A stretch of DNA of 56,327 bases from Laceyella putida. Lineage in GTDB: Bacteria; Bacillota; Bacilli; Thermoactinomycetales; Thermoactinomycetaceae. The notes under the pieces were generated by a model, which had not been told where the DNA came from, ran no database searches, and saw only the letters and a list, made by a program, of their open reading frames with translations. The translations under genes were made by a program, and so were the position numbers. Positions within the stretch are counted from its first letter, which is position 1. Each line of letters opens with the position of its first letter. Below, piece after piece: positions 41,770-50,880 of the stretch. The stretch lies in contig NZ_JBHTBW010000046.1 of NCBI RefSeq assembly GCF_042665195.1, positions 1-56,327 on the forward strand, read 5' to 3'.

Positions 41770-42957
41770 TTGAAACAAATCTGCCTTGTTTTCATGGCGT
41801 TAACCCTGCTAACGTCGGGATGCAATCTATCGAAACAAAGCGGCGAAGCCAATCGCATCCATCCAAGACAAGTGAGCAACCAACAGTCCGCCCATCCAGA
41901 AGTCGTTCCGATGAAAAGCAGAGGCCGGGTGTTACCTGACAAAAGAGGGGAAAACACACTTCAAGCCAAAAAGAACAAAACACGCATCGAAACGATTGGG
42001 TATCTTGAACCGGTAAGTCCCGTACAAGCGGTTTCCGATGTCAATGAAACTGCCAAGAATTTGACTTATGTCGGTTTTTTCAGTTACCGTGTCCAACATA
42101 ACGGGGATTTAATTCCTTTGAATGACACTGCTTCCTTGAAAGCCACTAGACATAACAACGCGATCCCCATGTTGGTGATCACAAACTTCGCCAATGGGAA
42201 TTTCCAGCCTGATATCGCTCACCGGATCTTTACCGATCAAGTTGTATCCCGGCGGCTGATCAATAATGTGATTCAAGTGATGAAACAAAAAGGATACCGC
42301 GCTCTAAACGTGGATTTTGAGCACATCCGAGAAAAAGACCGCCAATTGTACAATGGCTTTTTGGCAACGTTGCTACCACGGGTAAAAAAAGAAGGGTTCC
42401 TTGTATCCACCGCTCTTGCCCCCAAAAGCAGTGACAAGCAGGCAGGTCCTTGGCACGGTGCCCATGATTATGCTTTTCATGGCAAAATCGCGGATTTTGT
42501 TATTTTGATGACGTATGAATGGGGCTGGACCGGTGGACCTCCCATGGCTGTCGCCCCCCTCCCACAGGTCCGTAAAGTCGTCGATTATGCCGTTTCCAAG
42601 ATCTCTCCGAACAAAATCATCATGGGCGCTCCCCTATACGGCTACGACTGGATCTTACCGTATAGGAAAGGCGGCCCACCTGCCAAGCGGGTATCGCCTC
42701 AAGAAGCGGCGGCGTTTGCTTACCGTAAATCGCTGAAAATACAATACAATAATCGCGATCAAGCTCCGTACTACTATTACACGGATAACAGCGGAAAAAA
42801 ACATGTGGTCTGGTTTGAAAACGAACAGAGCGCCCAAGCCAAATTCAATTTGATCAAGGAATATCGGCTAAGGGGAATCAGTTATTGGGTTCTTGGTGAG
42901 GACTTTCCCCAAAACTGGAAACTGCTTAGAGATAACTTCATCATCCAAAAGTATTGA
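41770..42957 (+). CDS. GH18 lipoprotein, spore-germination glucosaminidase-like
   Basis: About 395 residues. A lipoprotein signal (LKQICLVFMALTLLTSGC) anchors it outside the membrane. The GH18 barrel has FDQPI-equivalent strands, the catalytic segment YRALNVDFEHIREKDR (acid/base Glu retained in the final position of the DxxDxE pattern), VILMTYEWGWTGGPPMAVAPL and IIMGAPLYGYDW, as in YaaH/SleL spore cortex glucosaminidases, but without LysM repeats. The TTG at 41770 follows AAGGGTG by 8 bases; a GTG at 41761 is part of that site. Confidence 0.88.
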   Translation: MKQICLVFMALTLLTSGCNLSKQSGEANRIHPRQVSNQQSAHPEVVPMKSRGRVLPDKRGENTLQAKKNKTRIETIGYLEPVSPVQAVSDVNETAKNLTYVGFFSYRVQHNGDLIPLNDTASLKATRHNNAIPMLVITNFANGNFQPDIAHRIFTDQVVSRRLINNVIQVMKQKGYRALNVDFEHIREKDRQLYNGFLATLLPRVKKEGFLVSTALAPKSSDKQAGPWHGAHDYAFHGKIADFVILMTYEWGWTGGPPMAVAPLPQVRKVVDYAVSKISPNKIIMGAPLYGYDWILPYRKGGPPAKRVSPQEAAAFAYRKSLKIQYNNRDQAPYYYYTDNSGKKHVVWFENEQSAQAKFNLIKEYRLRGISYWVLGEDFPQNWKLLRDNFIIQKY

Positions 42958-43044
42958 AATCGGTCTCACCCAGGAAACCTTGCTTTTGTAAGAAAAATTG
43001 GGTTTCCCATTCCACTGTACGCTTCCTTCGTTGGGAAAAAACTT

Positions 43045-43074
43045 GTTTGACATCCTCGGCAGGGGATGTCAAAC
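43045..43074. repeat. 13-bp inverted repeat between genes
   Basis: GTTTGACATCCTC-GGCA-GGGGATGTCAAAC (one G-T pair) can form a stable hairpin. No T tract follows directly on the plus strand, so it is not a classic terminator of the GH18 gene. It could be an operator or attenuator for the small gene at 43161. Confidence 0.45.
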
Positions 43075-43160
43075 ATAGCTCTCATTCATCTACGCCAATG
43101 AAATGGGCGAATCTTCTCTCGTGTTTCATGAATAAATTTTTCAAATTAGAGGGATGGGAA

Positions 43161-43346
43161 ATGGACAAACGAATGAACAATCAAGTAAATGAAGATCATG
43201 TTGAACAAGAAAACAGAAACATTACTGAATCGTTTCTGGGGCTCCCATTAAGATCGTTAATAAACAGTCCGATTGATTCAGCCATTGAAGAGGAAATGGC
43301 GAAAATAAAAAGGACCAAAAATCGAACAAGACAAGATCAGACATGA
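43161..43346 (+). CDS. small hypothetical protein
   Basis: A 61-residue charged protein: an acidic, Asn-rich N-terminus (MNNQVNEDHVEQENRN), a short amphipathic centre (SFLGLPLRSLINSPIDSAIEEEM) and a basic tail (KIKRTKNRTRQDQ). The ATG at 43161 follows GAGGG by 7 bases, and a strong terminator lies just downstream, both supporting a real gene. No family is recognised. Confidence 0.6.
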   Translation: MDKRMNNQVNEDHVEQENRNITESFLGLPLRSLINSPIDSAIEEEMAKIKRTKNRTRQDQT

Positions 43347-43350
43347 ACCT

Positions 43351-43385
43351 CCCCCGCCACTAAGCGATTGTAGGCGGGGGTTTCT
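43351..43385 (+). terminator. terminator of the 61-residue protein gene
   Basis: An 8-bp GC stem CCCCCGCC / GGCGGGGG (loop of 14) followed by TTTCTC, 5 bases after the stop. Bases 43386-43615 show no gene. Confidence 0.8.
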
Positions 43386-43636
43386 CACCAACGGGAACAA
43401 AGGCATAATCTCTTCATGAATCCCCTTGACTAGAATATTTTTTGTTTGCTTCGATGCGGGGACCAAGCCATATGGGTTTCCGCCTGCAAAGTGAGCAAGA
43501 AACAGCGAATGCCTTCACCACTCCTTTTTTAAGGACCCCGTATGGGGTAATTCAAGATATGTACAAAAGGACTGAGTATTATTTGACAGTATGTTGATCA
43601 AACTACAATAAACCCTTGCTAAAGGAAGTGACTTTA

Positions 43637-43822
43637 ATGAATGAAAGAGAAGAAATAAACCAATTACGTGAAGAGTTAGCGGAATTGAAGAAAACGGTAA
43701 GCCAACTAAGTCAATCTCAGCGAACATACCAACCAACATCTGTACAGGAACAAATGTCACAAGAAATCATGTCACGGGTTTCCCGACCAGATCAGGAAAC
43801 ACGGCAGTTTTCGGGAAGATAA
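43637..43822 (+). CDS. small coiled-coil protein
   Basis: A 61-residue protein opening with a heptad-like acidic/basic coil (NEREEINQLREELAELKKTVSQLSQSQ) and a disordered Gln/Ser-rich tail. The ATG at 43637 follows AAAGGAAGTG. A terminator lies about 75 bases downstream. No family is recognised; small coiled-coil proteins of this kind are common in spore formers. Confidence 0.6.
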   Translation: MNEREEINQLREELAELKKTVSQLSQSQRTYQPTSVQEQMSQEIMSRVSRPDQETRQFSGR

Positions 43823-43895
43823 TCTTTCATCTCGGTTGTATTTCACACGCATTTTCGATTCCCCCCTCATCCACGACAAGAATAATGTGAGAACA

Positions 43896-43935
43896 AAGAA
43901 AAGGGTGTCCACTGTTTAATGGACACCTTTTTCTT
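43896..43935. terminator. terminator after the coiled-coil gene
   Basis: Stem GGTGTCCA / TGGACACC (loop of 8) flanked by A-rich and T-rich arms (AAAGAAAA / TTTTTCTTT). From 43936 to 44216 there is no convincing gene; one 60-residue minus-strand frame (44009-44191) is open but has no ribosome site. Confidence 0.8.
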
Positions 43936-44216
43936 TGGGAAACACCATTCCTAACGATAAGACACTGTGAAAGGGGTTTTCTCCAATCCGCCTCTTGTTA
44001 CCATAATTTTATGACCGCGACATGACGCGGCTTAGTTTCAGGTTTATCATTGAAGCCCTGGCCCTTCCGAATTCTTTTAAGCCTTGCATGGCATCCCAAT
44101 ATCCGGATTCTCGCCTTTTCGACGCAGCTAACATACTGAGAAAACCTGTGTCATAAGTTTTATAAGATATGATAAACAACTCTTCCTGCAATCATTCAAG
44201 GAGGGAGGCGCATCTT

Positions 44217-45425
44217 ATGGAAAACGGCCCAAGAAATCGAGCTACATATGGATATGTGCCGCAACCGATAAGAAAGGATGGCGCCGGTGGGATCGATTTG
44301 GGTCCACGGGACGTCATGCGGGACCTAGAGAACCCCGATATGCTGGTTCCACCGACCACCGATGCCGGGACAATCCCCAACTTGAAGTTCTCTTTCTCCG
44401 ATGCTTATATGCAGTTAAATCACGGTGGCTGGTCGCGAGAAGTGACGGTCAGACAACTGCCGATTGCTACCACCCTTGCTGGGGTGAACATGTATCTTAC
44501 GCCGGGCGGTGTGCGTGAGTTACATTGGCATCAGCAAGCAGAATGGGCCTATATGCTTTGGGGCCGGGCACGCATCACCGCGGTCGACCAGGACGGGCGG
44601 AACTTCATAGCCGATGTCGGTATGGGCGATTTGTGGTACTTCCCCCCTGGCATTCCACACTCGATTCAAGGGCTGGAGGAAGGCTGCGAGTTTCTGCTCG
44701 TCTTCGACGACGGCAGTTTCTCCGATCTCAACACACTCTCCATCACCGATTGGTTCGCGCACACACCGAAGGACGTGCTGGCGGCGAATTTCGGCGTACC
44801 GGAAAGCGCCTTTGCCCACATCCCGACGGAACAGCGATACATTTTTCAAGCAAATGTGCCGGGCCCGCTGGAAAATCAAAAGGTACCGGATCCTTACGGT
44901 ACCGTGCCGAAGAGCTTCACACACCGACTGCTTGCCCAGGAGCCGATAGTAACTCCAGGGGGGACGGTGCGCATAGTCGATTCCACCAACTTCCCCGTTT
45001 CGACTGCGATCGCGGCGGCGCTGGTAGAAGTCAAGCCGGGCGGAATGAGGGAAATGCATTGGCACCCGAATAACGACGAATGGCAGTATTACCTCGCGGG
45101 CACGGCGCGCATGACAGTGTTCGCGGCGAATGGCAAGGCCCGAACTTTCAATTACCGGGCCGGTGATGTAGGATACGTACCGTTCGCCTTCGGGCACTAC
45201 ATCCAGAACACCGGTGACCAAAGCCTGTGGTTTCTGGAGATGTTCAAGAGTGACCGGTTTGCCGACGTGTCGCTGAACCAGTGGATGGCACTGACTCCTC
45301 GGGAGCTGGTAGAGGACAACTTGCATGTGGGACCAAAGTTGATCAACGCATTGCGGACGGAGAAATGGCCGGTCGTCAAATACCCGGATGCCGCAGAGTT
45401 TCCAAACAGACGAGAAACCTTTTAA
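44217..45425 (+). CDS. bicupin of the oxalate decarboxylase family with altered lid
   Basis: A 402-residue two-domain cupin. Mn ligands are His103, His105, Glu109 and His148 (REL-HWHQQAEW ... PHSI) in the first domain and His281, His283, Glu288 and His327 in the second; Arg100 and the C-terminal Glu of WFLEMF are kept. The mobile lid of Bacillus OxdC (SENST, residues 161-165) reads SDLNT at 169-173, so the catalytic Glu162 aligns with Asp170. The reaction could be decarboxylation or oxidation of oxalate, or another acid. The ATG follows AGGAGGGAGG. The coding region is more GC-rich than neighbouring genes. Confidence 0.88.
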   Translation: MENGPRNRATYGYVPQPIRKDGAGGIDLGPRDVMRDLENPDMLVPPTTDAGTIPNLKFSFSDAYMQLNHGGWSREVTVRQLPIATTLAGVNMYLTPGGVRELHWHQQAEWAYMLWGRARITAVDQDGRNFIADVGMGDLWYFPPGIPHSIQGLEEGCEFLLVFDDGSFSDLNTLSITDWFAHTPKDVLAANFGVPESAFAHIPTEQRYIFQANVPGPLENQKVPDPYGTVPKSFTHRLLAQEPIVTPGGTVRIVDSTNFPVSTAIAAALVEVKPGGMREMHWHPNNDEWQYYLAGTARMTVFAANGKARTFNYRAGDVGYVPFAFGHYIQNTGDQSLWFLEMFKSDRFADVSLNQWMALTPRELVEDNLHVGPKLINALRTEKWPVVKYPDAAEFPNRRETF

Positions 45426-45521
45426 ATTTTGAACAGTCCGCCCATTAATTCTCGGATTTTCAAGGAGAAATTGAGGATCATTGATCATTAAGTTTGCCGA
45501 TCCCGGCCACCAATCATGATC

Positions 45522-45548
45522 AAAACAAAAACCCCTATCAACAGGGGC
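45522..45548 (-). terminator. terminator of the PHV-repeat protein gene
   Basis: On the minus strand CCCCT-GTTGAT-AGGGG is followed by TTTTTGTTTTG, 33 bases after the stop of the leftward gene. Confidence 0.75.
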
Positions 45549-45580
45549 AAATGGAATATACCCAAACAGTTAATTGATTC

Positions 45581-45778
45581 CTAATACAGGTACTCATCGA
45601 AGGGCCATCTTGGTTCAATGGGAGGTACGTGTGGCACATGTGGTACGTGTGGTACATGTGGTTCGTGAGGTTCCGGATCAACGGGGGTTCGTGGAAACAT
45701 CGGGCAATTACAAGGAAAATTATGGAAATAACACAACCAGTAAGATGGGTACCAGTACATCTGATAAAGAACATTCAT
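45581..45778 (-). CDS. small Cys/Tyr/Pro-rich coat-like protein with PHV repeats
   Basis: A 65-residue protein: an aromatic Cys-containing start (NVLYQMYWYPSYWLCYFHNF), then CNCPMFPRTPVDPEP and tandem Pro-His-Val triplets (EPHVPHVPHVPHVPP) encoded by 9-base DNA repeats at about 45622-45660, ending FDEYLY. Composition resembles small spore coat proteins, which are Tyr-, His- and Pro-rich, but no family is recognised. AAGGATG lies about 10 bases before the ATG and a terminator follows. Confidence 0.6.
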   Translation of the reverse strand: MNVLYQMYWYPSYWLCYFHNFPCNCPMFPRTPVDPEPHEPHVPHVPHVPHVPPIEPRWPFDEYLY

Positions 45779-45812
45779 ATTGCATTCATCCTTTTTTAAA
45801 AGTCAGCTTTAT

Positions 45813-46124
45813 TCAATTTATGTTCAAACACCGTTTGTGTTTACATACCCGGAACGTTTGCATCCCCGATTTTCCGCCCAACTGCCCATATGTCTGATAC
45901 CCTTGAATCCCTTCTTCACGAATCCGTCTTTCCTGTGGTTCGCAACCAACCCATTGAAACCGGAAGGTACATGGGCAGTTAATACCATCCTTTGCCGTTT
46001 TCATGAACCCTGGTGCGGGACGGTCTGACACCTTCCGCTGGTCCACCGTCAGTTCACCTGAAAAAGCCACAAAAACAAGGTCGTCCTTGCATCTTCCTTT
46101 CAACGAGTCTTGCAAAGCCACCAT
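45813..46124 (-). CDS. small Cys-containing protein downstream of ppk
   Basis: A 103-residue protein (ATG 46124, 29 bases after the ppk stop). It contains DLVFVAFSGELTVDQRKVSDRPAPGF, then NCPCTFRFQWVGCEPQERRIREEG and a C-terminal VCKHKRC, so five cysteines in C-x-C, single and C-x3-C arrangements that could bind metal or form disulfides. The ribosome site is weak. Position and orientation suggest a third cistron of the ppx-ppk unit. The family is not recognised. Confidence 0.5.
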   Translation of the reverse strand: MVALQDSLKGRCKDDLVFVAFSGELTVDQRKVSDRPAPGFMKTAKDGINCPCTFRFQWVGCEPQERRIREEGIQGYQTYGQLGGKSGMQTFRVCKHKRCLNIN

Positions 46125-46155
46125 AAAGTTTTTAATAAGCCCGGTCTGGAGTCTT

Positions 46156-48285
46156 TTACTCTTCGTCTTCAGCCACGCGATAAGACCATTTGCATAATTC
46201 CATCTGACTGTCGATCCCTTCGTCCCCCTGAATGGGACGAACGTAATGATAAGTTCCCTCCTCATTCAGCACGCGCGCTTTTCGGTTATCTTTCAACATT
46301 AAATCGAGAGCAGCACAAATTCTCTCCTTAATGTCCCGCTGCACAATAGGAAAAGCAATCTCCACTCGTTTTTCCATGTTGCGAGTCATCCAGTCGGCAG
46401 AAGATAAATACATTTTTTCTTCGCCGTCGTGATGAAAATAGTAGATGCGGCTGTGTTCCAAGAATCGACCCACTATGCTTCTGACGCGGATGTTCTCGCT
46501 GATTCCCGGTATACCCGGACGCAGACAGCAAATGCCGCGAACGATTAAGTCAATTTGGACTCCTCTCAGGGAAGCTTCGTACAATTTGACGATAAGACGC
46601 TTGTCCGTAAGTGCGTTCATCTTGGCGATGACACGCCCGTTGCCTGACCGCTCATGAAAATGAATCTCATCGTCAATCAGTCTGATCAGATGATCGCGCA
46701 GTTGAAATGGGGAAGTCGAAATGCGATTCCACACGGGTTGCTCCATGTATCCGCTCAAATAGTTAAAAAAGTTGGTGGCATCAATCGCAAACGGCTCGCT
46801 TGAGGTCAAAAGGCTCATATCGGTATAAAACTTGGCAGTAATGTCGTTGTAATTGCCGGTTCCAAAGTGGACAAAGCGCACAATCTTTCCTTCCTGCGTT
46901 CGCCGCACGATCAGGGTGATCTTGCTATGTGTTTTGAGCCCAGTCAACCCGTAGATCACATGAACACCGACGCGTTCCAGCTTTTTGGCCCACTGGATGT
47001 TGTTTTCCTCGTCAAAACGGGCTTTCAGTTCAACAAGAACCGTTACTTGCTTTTCATTTTCCGCTGCCCTGGCCAGCGCTTCAACAATGGGTGAATCGCC
47101 GCTCACCCGGTACAGGGTCATCTTGATGGCCAACACATCGGGGTCGTCCGCTGCTTTAGAGATCAACTCGATCACCGGCTGAAAACTTTCGTATGGATGG
47201 TGCAAAAGAACATCTTTTTTCCGGACGGCCTCAAAAATGTCCGCTTCACCGATCAAATCTTGCGGAGGCTGGGGAATAAAGGTTTCATATGCCAGATGCT
47301 CATGATCGTCTTTCAATTTTCCGTAGAAGGACATGAGAAAGGTAAGATCGATCGGTCCGTCGATCGAGTAGATATCAGGTTTATGAAGTTCAAGGACGCG
47401 CATCAAATATTCCAGCACTTCCTCATCCATCGATGACAGGCAGTACTCCAGCCTTACCGCTGCTCCCCACTTTCTTTTTTTCAGCTCTTTTTCGATTTCT
47501 TTTAACAGGTCACGTGCCCCTTCTTCCTCCAGGGACAAATCTGCGTTCCGGGTGATGCGGAAGGTGGAGACGGATTTTACTTCGTATCCGCTGAATAACT
47601 TATGGATAAAATATTTGATCACATCTTCCGAGAGGACAAAAAAACGCTTCTCTTTTGACGGAACTTCGATCATGCGGCCGATCCCCACGGGAACCTGAAC
47701 GATAGCCATTTTCGACCGATCCAAGGGAGCATGCTTTTGCTGCAAAATCACCGCCAGATTCAGCTTTTTATTGGACAGCTTGGGAAAAGGATGATATGCA
47801 TCGATAGCCATCGGAGTGAGAACCGGGAAAATATAGTCGTCGAAAAAATTCTCCAGAAAGGCTACTTGTTCTTTTTCCAGCTCTTTAAAGCAACGGAGGC
47901 AGATACCTTCTTGATCCAACAAAGGCAAAATGGTCTTATTTAACAACTTGTACTGCCTGTTCACCAACCGGTGGGTGATCCTTGCAATCTCCGCCAGCTG
48001 TTGTTTTGGCGTCATACCTGCTTTGTTCTCCGGCTTATTGAAGCCAGCGTGAACTTGATCTTTTAAACCTGCCACGCGGACCATAAAAAATTCGTCCAGG
48101 TTGGAAGAGAAAATGGATAAAAATTTCAACCGCTCCAACAGTGGATTTTGTTCGTCAAACGCTTCTTCCAATACGCGTTCGTTGAAAGCGAGCCAACTGA
48201 TTTCCCGATTGATATAGTAACTGGGATTGTTCAAATTCAAATCAAATTGCTTCGTTTGGATCCTCAAAATAATCATCACCCACAC
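46156..48285 (-). CDS. ppk1: polyphosphate kinase
   Basis: About 709 residues; makes long-chain polyphosphate from ATP and can run in reverse. The N-terminal domain starts YYINREISWLAFNERVLEEA, and the two phospholipase-D-like catalytic halves carry GLKTHSKI (autophosphorylated His near 453) and YYFHHDGEEKMYLSSADWMTRNM. All expected arginine/histidine contacts appear present. The GTG at 48285 follows AAGGTG by 6 bases; ATG 48276 is also possible. It lies 96 bases after ppx on the same strand, so synthesis and breakdown of polyphosphate are co-encoded. Confidence 0.93.
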   Translation of the reverse strand: MWVMIILRIQTKQFDLNLNNPSYYINREISWLAFNERVLEEAFDEQNPLLERLKFLSIFSSNLDEFFMVRVAGLKDQVHAGFNKPENKAGMTPKQQLAEIARITHRLVNRQYKLLNKTILPLLDQEGICLRCFKELEKEQVAFLENFFDDYIFPVLTPMAIDAYHPFPKLSNKKLNLAVILQQKHAPLDRSKMAIVQVPVGIGRMIEVPSKEKRFFVLSEDVIKYFIHKLFSGYEVKSVSTFRITRNADLSLEEEGARDLLKEIEKELKKRKWGAAVRLEYCLSSMDEEVLEYLMRVLELHKPDIYSIDGPIDLTFLMSFYGKLKDDHEHLAYETFIPQPPQDLIGEADIFEAVRKKDVLLHHPYESFQPVIELISKAADDPDVLAIKMTLYRVSGDSPIVEALARAAENEKQVTVLVELKARFDEENNIQWAKKLERVGVHVIYGLTGLKTHSKITLIVRRTQEGKIVRFVHFGTGNYNDITAKFYTDMSLLTSSEPFAIDATNFFNYLSGYMEQPVWNRISTSPFQLRDHLIRLIDDEIHFHERSGNGRVIAKMNALTDKRLIVKLYEASLRGVQIDLIVRGICCLRPGIPGISENIRVRSIVGRFLEHSRIYYFHHDGEEKMYLSSADWMTRNMEKRVEIAFPIVQRDIKERICAALDLMLKDNRKARVLNEEGTYHYVRPIQGDEGIDSQMELCKWSYRVAEDEE

Positions 48286-48381
48286 AAAATACACCTTGTA
48301 AGTTAGAATGGTTTTATATTTTCAAGAGCGAATTCATTTCTCATGCAACGAATGTGTTGTTGGCAAAAGTTTGTAAAGGTG

Positions 48382-49953
48382 TTATTGAAAGCGGAAAACA
48401 ATTTTCCGGCCCAATACTCTTTCCAGGTGTTTTTTTCGTCGATTCACTTCCTGTTCTTCGAACCGGCTGTTTTCTCGACAGACGACATGGAAAATAAGGG
48501 CTTCCTGTCCTTGCTCAATCAATAGCTTCTGGACGATCGGCCTTCTTGTTAAATTCAGGGCGAGAGCGATCCGCATCATCGCCCCCATCAGTTCCAGCTT
48601 TTTGACTTCTTCTTTACTGTACCATTTGGAAAACGGCTTTACATGACGCTCAAATTGTACCCGGTTTTTAAAGGAAGCGATCAGAGCCAGCTTGCACTGG
48701 TCGCGGTGGGAAAAGCCGTTCAGTGACTGGCAAGTCAACATGTAAAACAGGTGATTGGAGCTCGAATCCATGAGCTGGTCCTGTATGTAGACAATCGCGG
48801 CCGCGTTTCGCAAATGAACCCAATCCTCTTCACTCAGAAAAAAACCTTCACCTGATTTTAACTGGTCGAACATTTGCTTTAAGATTTGTGTCAGATGATC
48901 GACTTGATCAAAATCCACCTGATAAGTGTGCTGGAGTTGGTAAATGCTCTCTTCCTTAACGGTTGGGTACTGTTCAATCTGAAACTGTTCAAACAGGTAT
49001 TGATAGATAATCCCTTCCCTTAGACCCTTGCGGCTCAACATAAAAAAAGGAGCGTCCACTTGTTGCGTCAGGGAGTGAATGGTTTGGATGGAAGGAATGA
49101 TGATGTCGGCCCTCTCTTTGGACAGGCCATCCACTTTTTTACGTTTGGAAAGTGGAAGCGATGCCAGCATATCGTTAATATGTTCCATCTCTTTCGGTTT
49201 TATTATGTATTGATGAATTCCTTTGAATGGGTAGTCGTAGTGATACTTATGCATGAGTGCCAGGTTTCTGGCTGTCCCTCCAATCCCGACTACTGGAAGC
49301 TCTCTTGCCTGCAGCCAAGGCAATTGTTTCCACGCTCGCTCCAGAAAAGTACGGATTTTTCTCATCTCTTCCGAGGTGGGAGTTTCTCCTTTGACAAAAT
49401 CTTGTTTCAACGTAAGGGAACCAAAGGGAAAGCTGTGGTATTTCACCATTTTGCGGTTAAGGAAAAAGGAGATTTCCGTGCTTCCCCCGCCAATATCGAT
49501 CGTATATCCATCCTCAAGATAGGTGGAATTCACCACTGCCAGGAAACCGAAATAGGCTTCTTCTTCTTCACTTAATATCTTAGGAGAAAAAGAGCTGTTT
49601 TGGTTGATCTGGTCCAAGATCTGTTCCTTGTTTTGTGCTTGCCGGAGGGCCGCCGTGGCCACACTGATGATATGGTTCATCTGGTAATGAGCTGTCGCCG
49701 CTTCGAAGTTATGAAGAGCATCCAGAATGATCCCGACCCCTTTCGGAGTTAACCGACCACGGGTGTCAAAGTGGTTCCGCAAACGAGCCGTGACTTTTAA
49801 ATTCACTTTTTCCCGAATAAGCCCGGATGGCTCCAGCTCAAACATGACATAGCGAATCGTGTTGGAGCCTATATCAATCACACCGACCCGCTCTTTTTGA
49901 AACAGCGGCAGAGAACTAACTGTTTTGCGTTGATGAAAAAATTTCTTCAGCAT
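48382..49953 (-). CDS. ppx: exopolyphosphatase (Ppx/GppA family)
   Basis: A 523-residue ASKHA-fold hydrolase that removes terminal phosphate from polyphosphate or pppGpp. Sugar-kinase/actin-like motifs are GVIDIGSNTIRYVMFE (phosphate 1), ATAALRQAQN, LSEEEEAYFGFLAV with the catalytic Glu, TIDIGGGSTEISFF and VVGIGGTARNLALM. A C-terminal HD-like helical domain follows (AAIVYIQDQL). The ATG follows AAAGGAATG. It is the first gene of a ppx-ppk unit. The 430 bases upstream carry no gene; AATAG-TAAT...ATT-CTATT near 50094-50118 is a weak dyad. Confidence 0.9.
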   Translation of the reverse strand: MLKKFFHQRKTVSSLPLFQKERVGVIDIGSNTIRYVMFELEPSGLIREKVNLKVTARLRNHFDTRGRLTPKGVGIILDALHNFEAATAHYQMNHIISVATAALRQAQNKEQILDQINQNSSFSPKILSEEEEAYFGFLAVVNSTYLEDGYTIDIGGGSTEISFFLNRKMVKYHSFPFGSLTLKQDFVKGETPTSEEMRKIRTFLERAWKQLPWLQARELPVVGIGGTARNLALMHKYHYDYPFKGIHQYIIKPKEMEHINDMLASLPLSKRKKVDGLSKERADIIIPSIQTIHSLTQQVDAPFFMLSRKGLREGIIYQYLFEQFQIEQYPTVKEESIYQLQHTYQVDFDQVDHLTQILKQMFDQLKSGEGFFLSEEDWVHLRNAAAIVYIQDQLMDSSSNHLFYMLTCQSLNGFSHRDQCKLALIASFKNRVQFERHVKPFSKWYSKEEVKKLELMGAMMRIALALNLTRRPIVQKLLIEQGQEALIFHVVCRENSRFEEQEVNRRKKHLERVLGRKIVFRFQ

Positions 49954-50391
49954 GAAACAGATTCATTCCTTTTGAAAAGTGATGACAACATCCACATAAG
50001 AGGATTTTTACCGATGCAGTTGCATCTTATGATGGGACATTTTTGAGGTTGGCTTGAAAATAACAATAAAAAGTAGACGTAACTAATTTGAATAATAGTA
50101 ATTCCTCATTGCTATTATCTACGCTTTATTAAATACATATAACCGCGAACTCGTTTCATCAGAGATAGACATTGCGATTGACTGTTGCTGAATTGATGGG
50201 GTATATGATGTAAACATAACTAGGAGATTTGCGGCCCCATCAAATTGAAGAAACTGTAGATAGCCATTCCGAAACATTTTATTCTACATAATCATTACAA
50301 AAAGCTTATACAGACATATCCAGTCAGGCCGTAGCCCGGATGAAATCAAAATCTGAGCTAGTTTACTTTCATGGGGTTGAGCACTTGTCAC

Positions 50392-50595
50392 TCAAACCCC
50401 AAAATGCAGACCGTTTTCGTCTGCCACAACCATGACTTTGGAGCCCTTCCCCGACTTGGATTTCCCTACATGAGACCCCCTTTTATTGGGCAGATGGCAC
50501 CGAATTTGCTCGATGCTACCTCCACCCCTCCATGTGAAAGTCAGTAATAGGAGATATAAAATCTCCCGAAAAGGTGCATCCGTTAGAGGACACAC
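50392..50595 (-). pseudogene. IS5-like transposase fragment
   Basis: The minus strand encodes CHLPNKRGSHVGKSKSGKGSKVMVVADENGLHFGV, matching the start of the DDE domain of IS5-family transposases (KGSK.MV..D..G.P.G.). The first DDE aspartate would be in VVADENG. The 5' part is unrelated sequence and the rest of the transposase is missing, so it is a dead fragment. Confidence 0.55.
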
Positions 50596-50880
50596 CCACC
50601 AAGGGCTATTCTTGGCTGGTCTGTTTTTGCTTACGCCGTTGGTGGTTATATCGGGACAACTACCAAGTTAACAGCACAGGCCCAAGAATCGCCATCCATT
50701 CGTTTACTTCTTTGTAAACGAAGGTAAAAAACCCCAGATACGCATAACCCACCCATCACTTTTATTATGGCGCCCCATGCTACAACTTAAGTTACAACTG
50801 GGAGCTATTCAGGTGTTAAGTGGATGGAGCCATGATGATTTCTTTGATTGCCTGCCCCGCCCCTTGGGCTACTGGTCTTC

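Noticed and set aside
43351..43380. CRISPR-like or IS end palindrome
   Set aside because: It is a single GC-rich stem with a T tract right after a gene stop, so it is a plain terminator.
44009..44191. 60-residue minus-strand protein upstream of the bicupin
   Set aside because: It has no ribosome site, no recognised family, and lies across the presumed promoter of the bicupin gene; chance is more likely.
45574..45897. 107-residue plus-strand frame over the PHV protein
   Set aside because: It is the mirror of the repeat region (Val-rich), lacks a ribosome site and crosses the terminator of the minus-strand gene.
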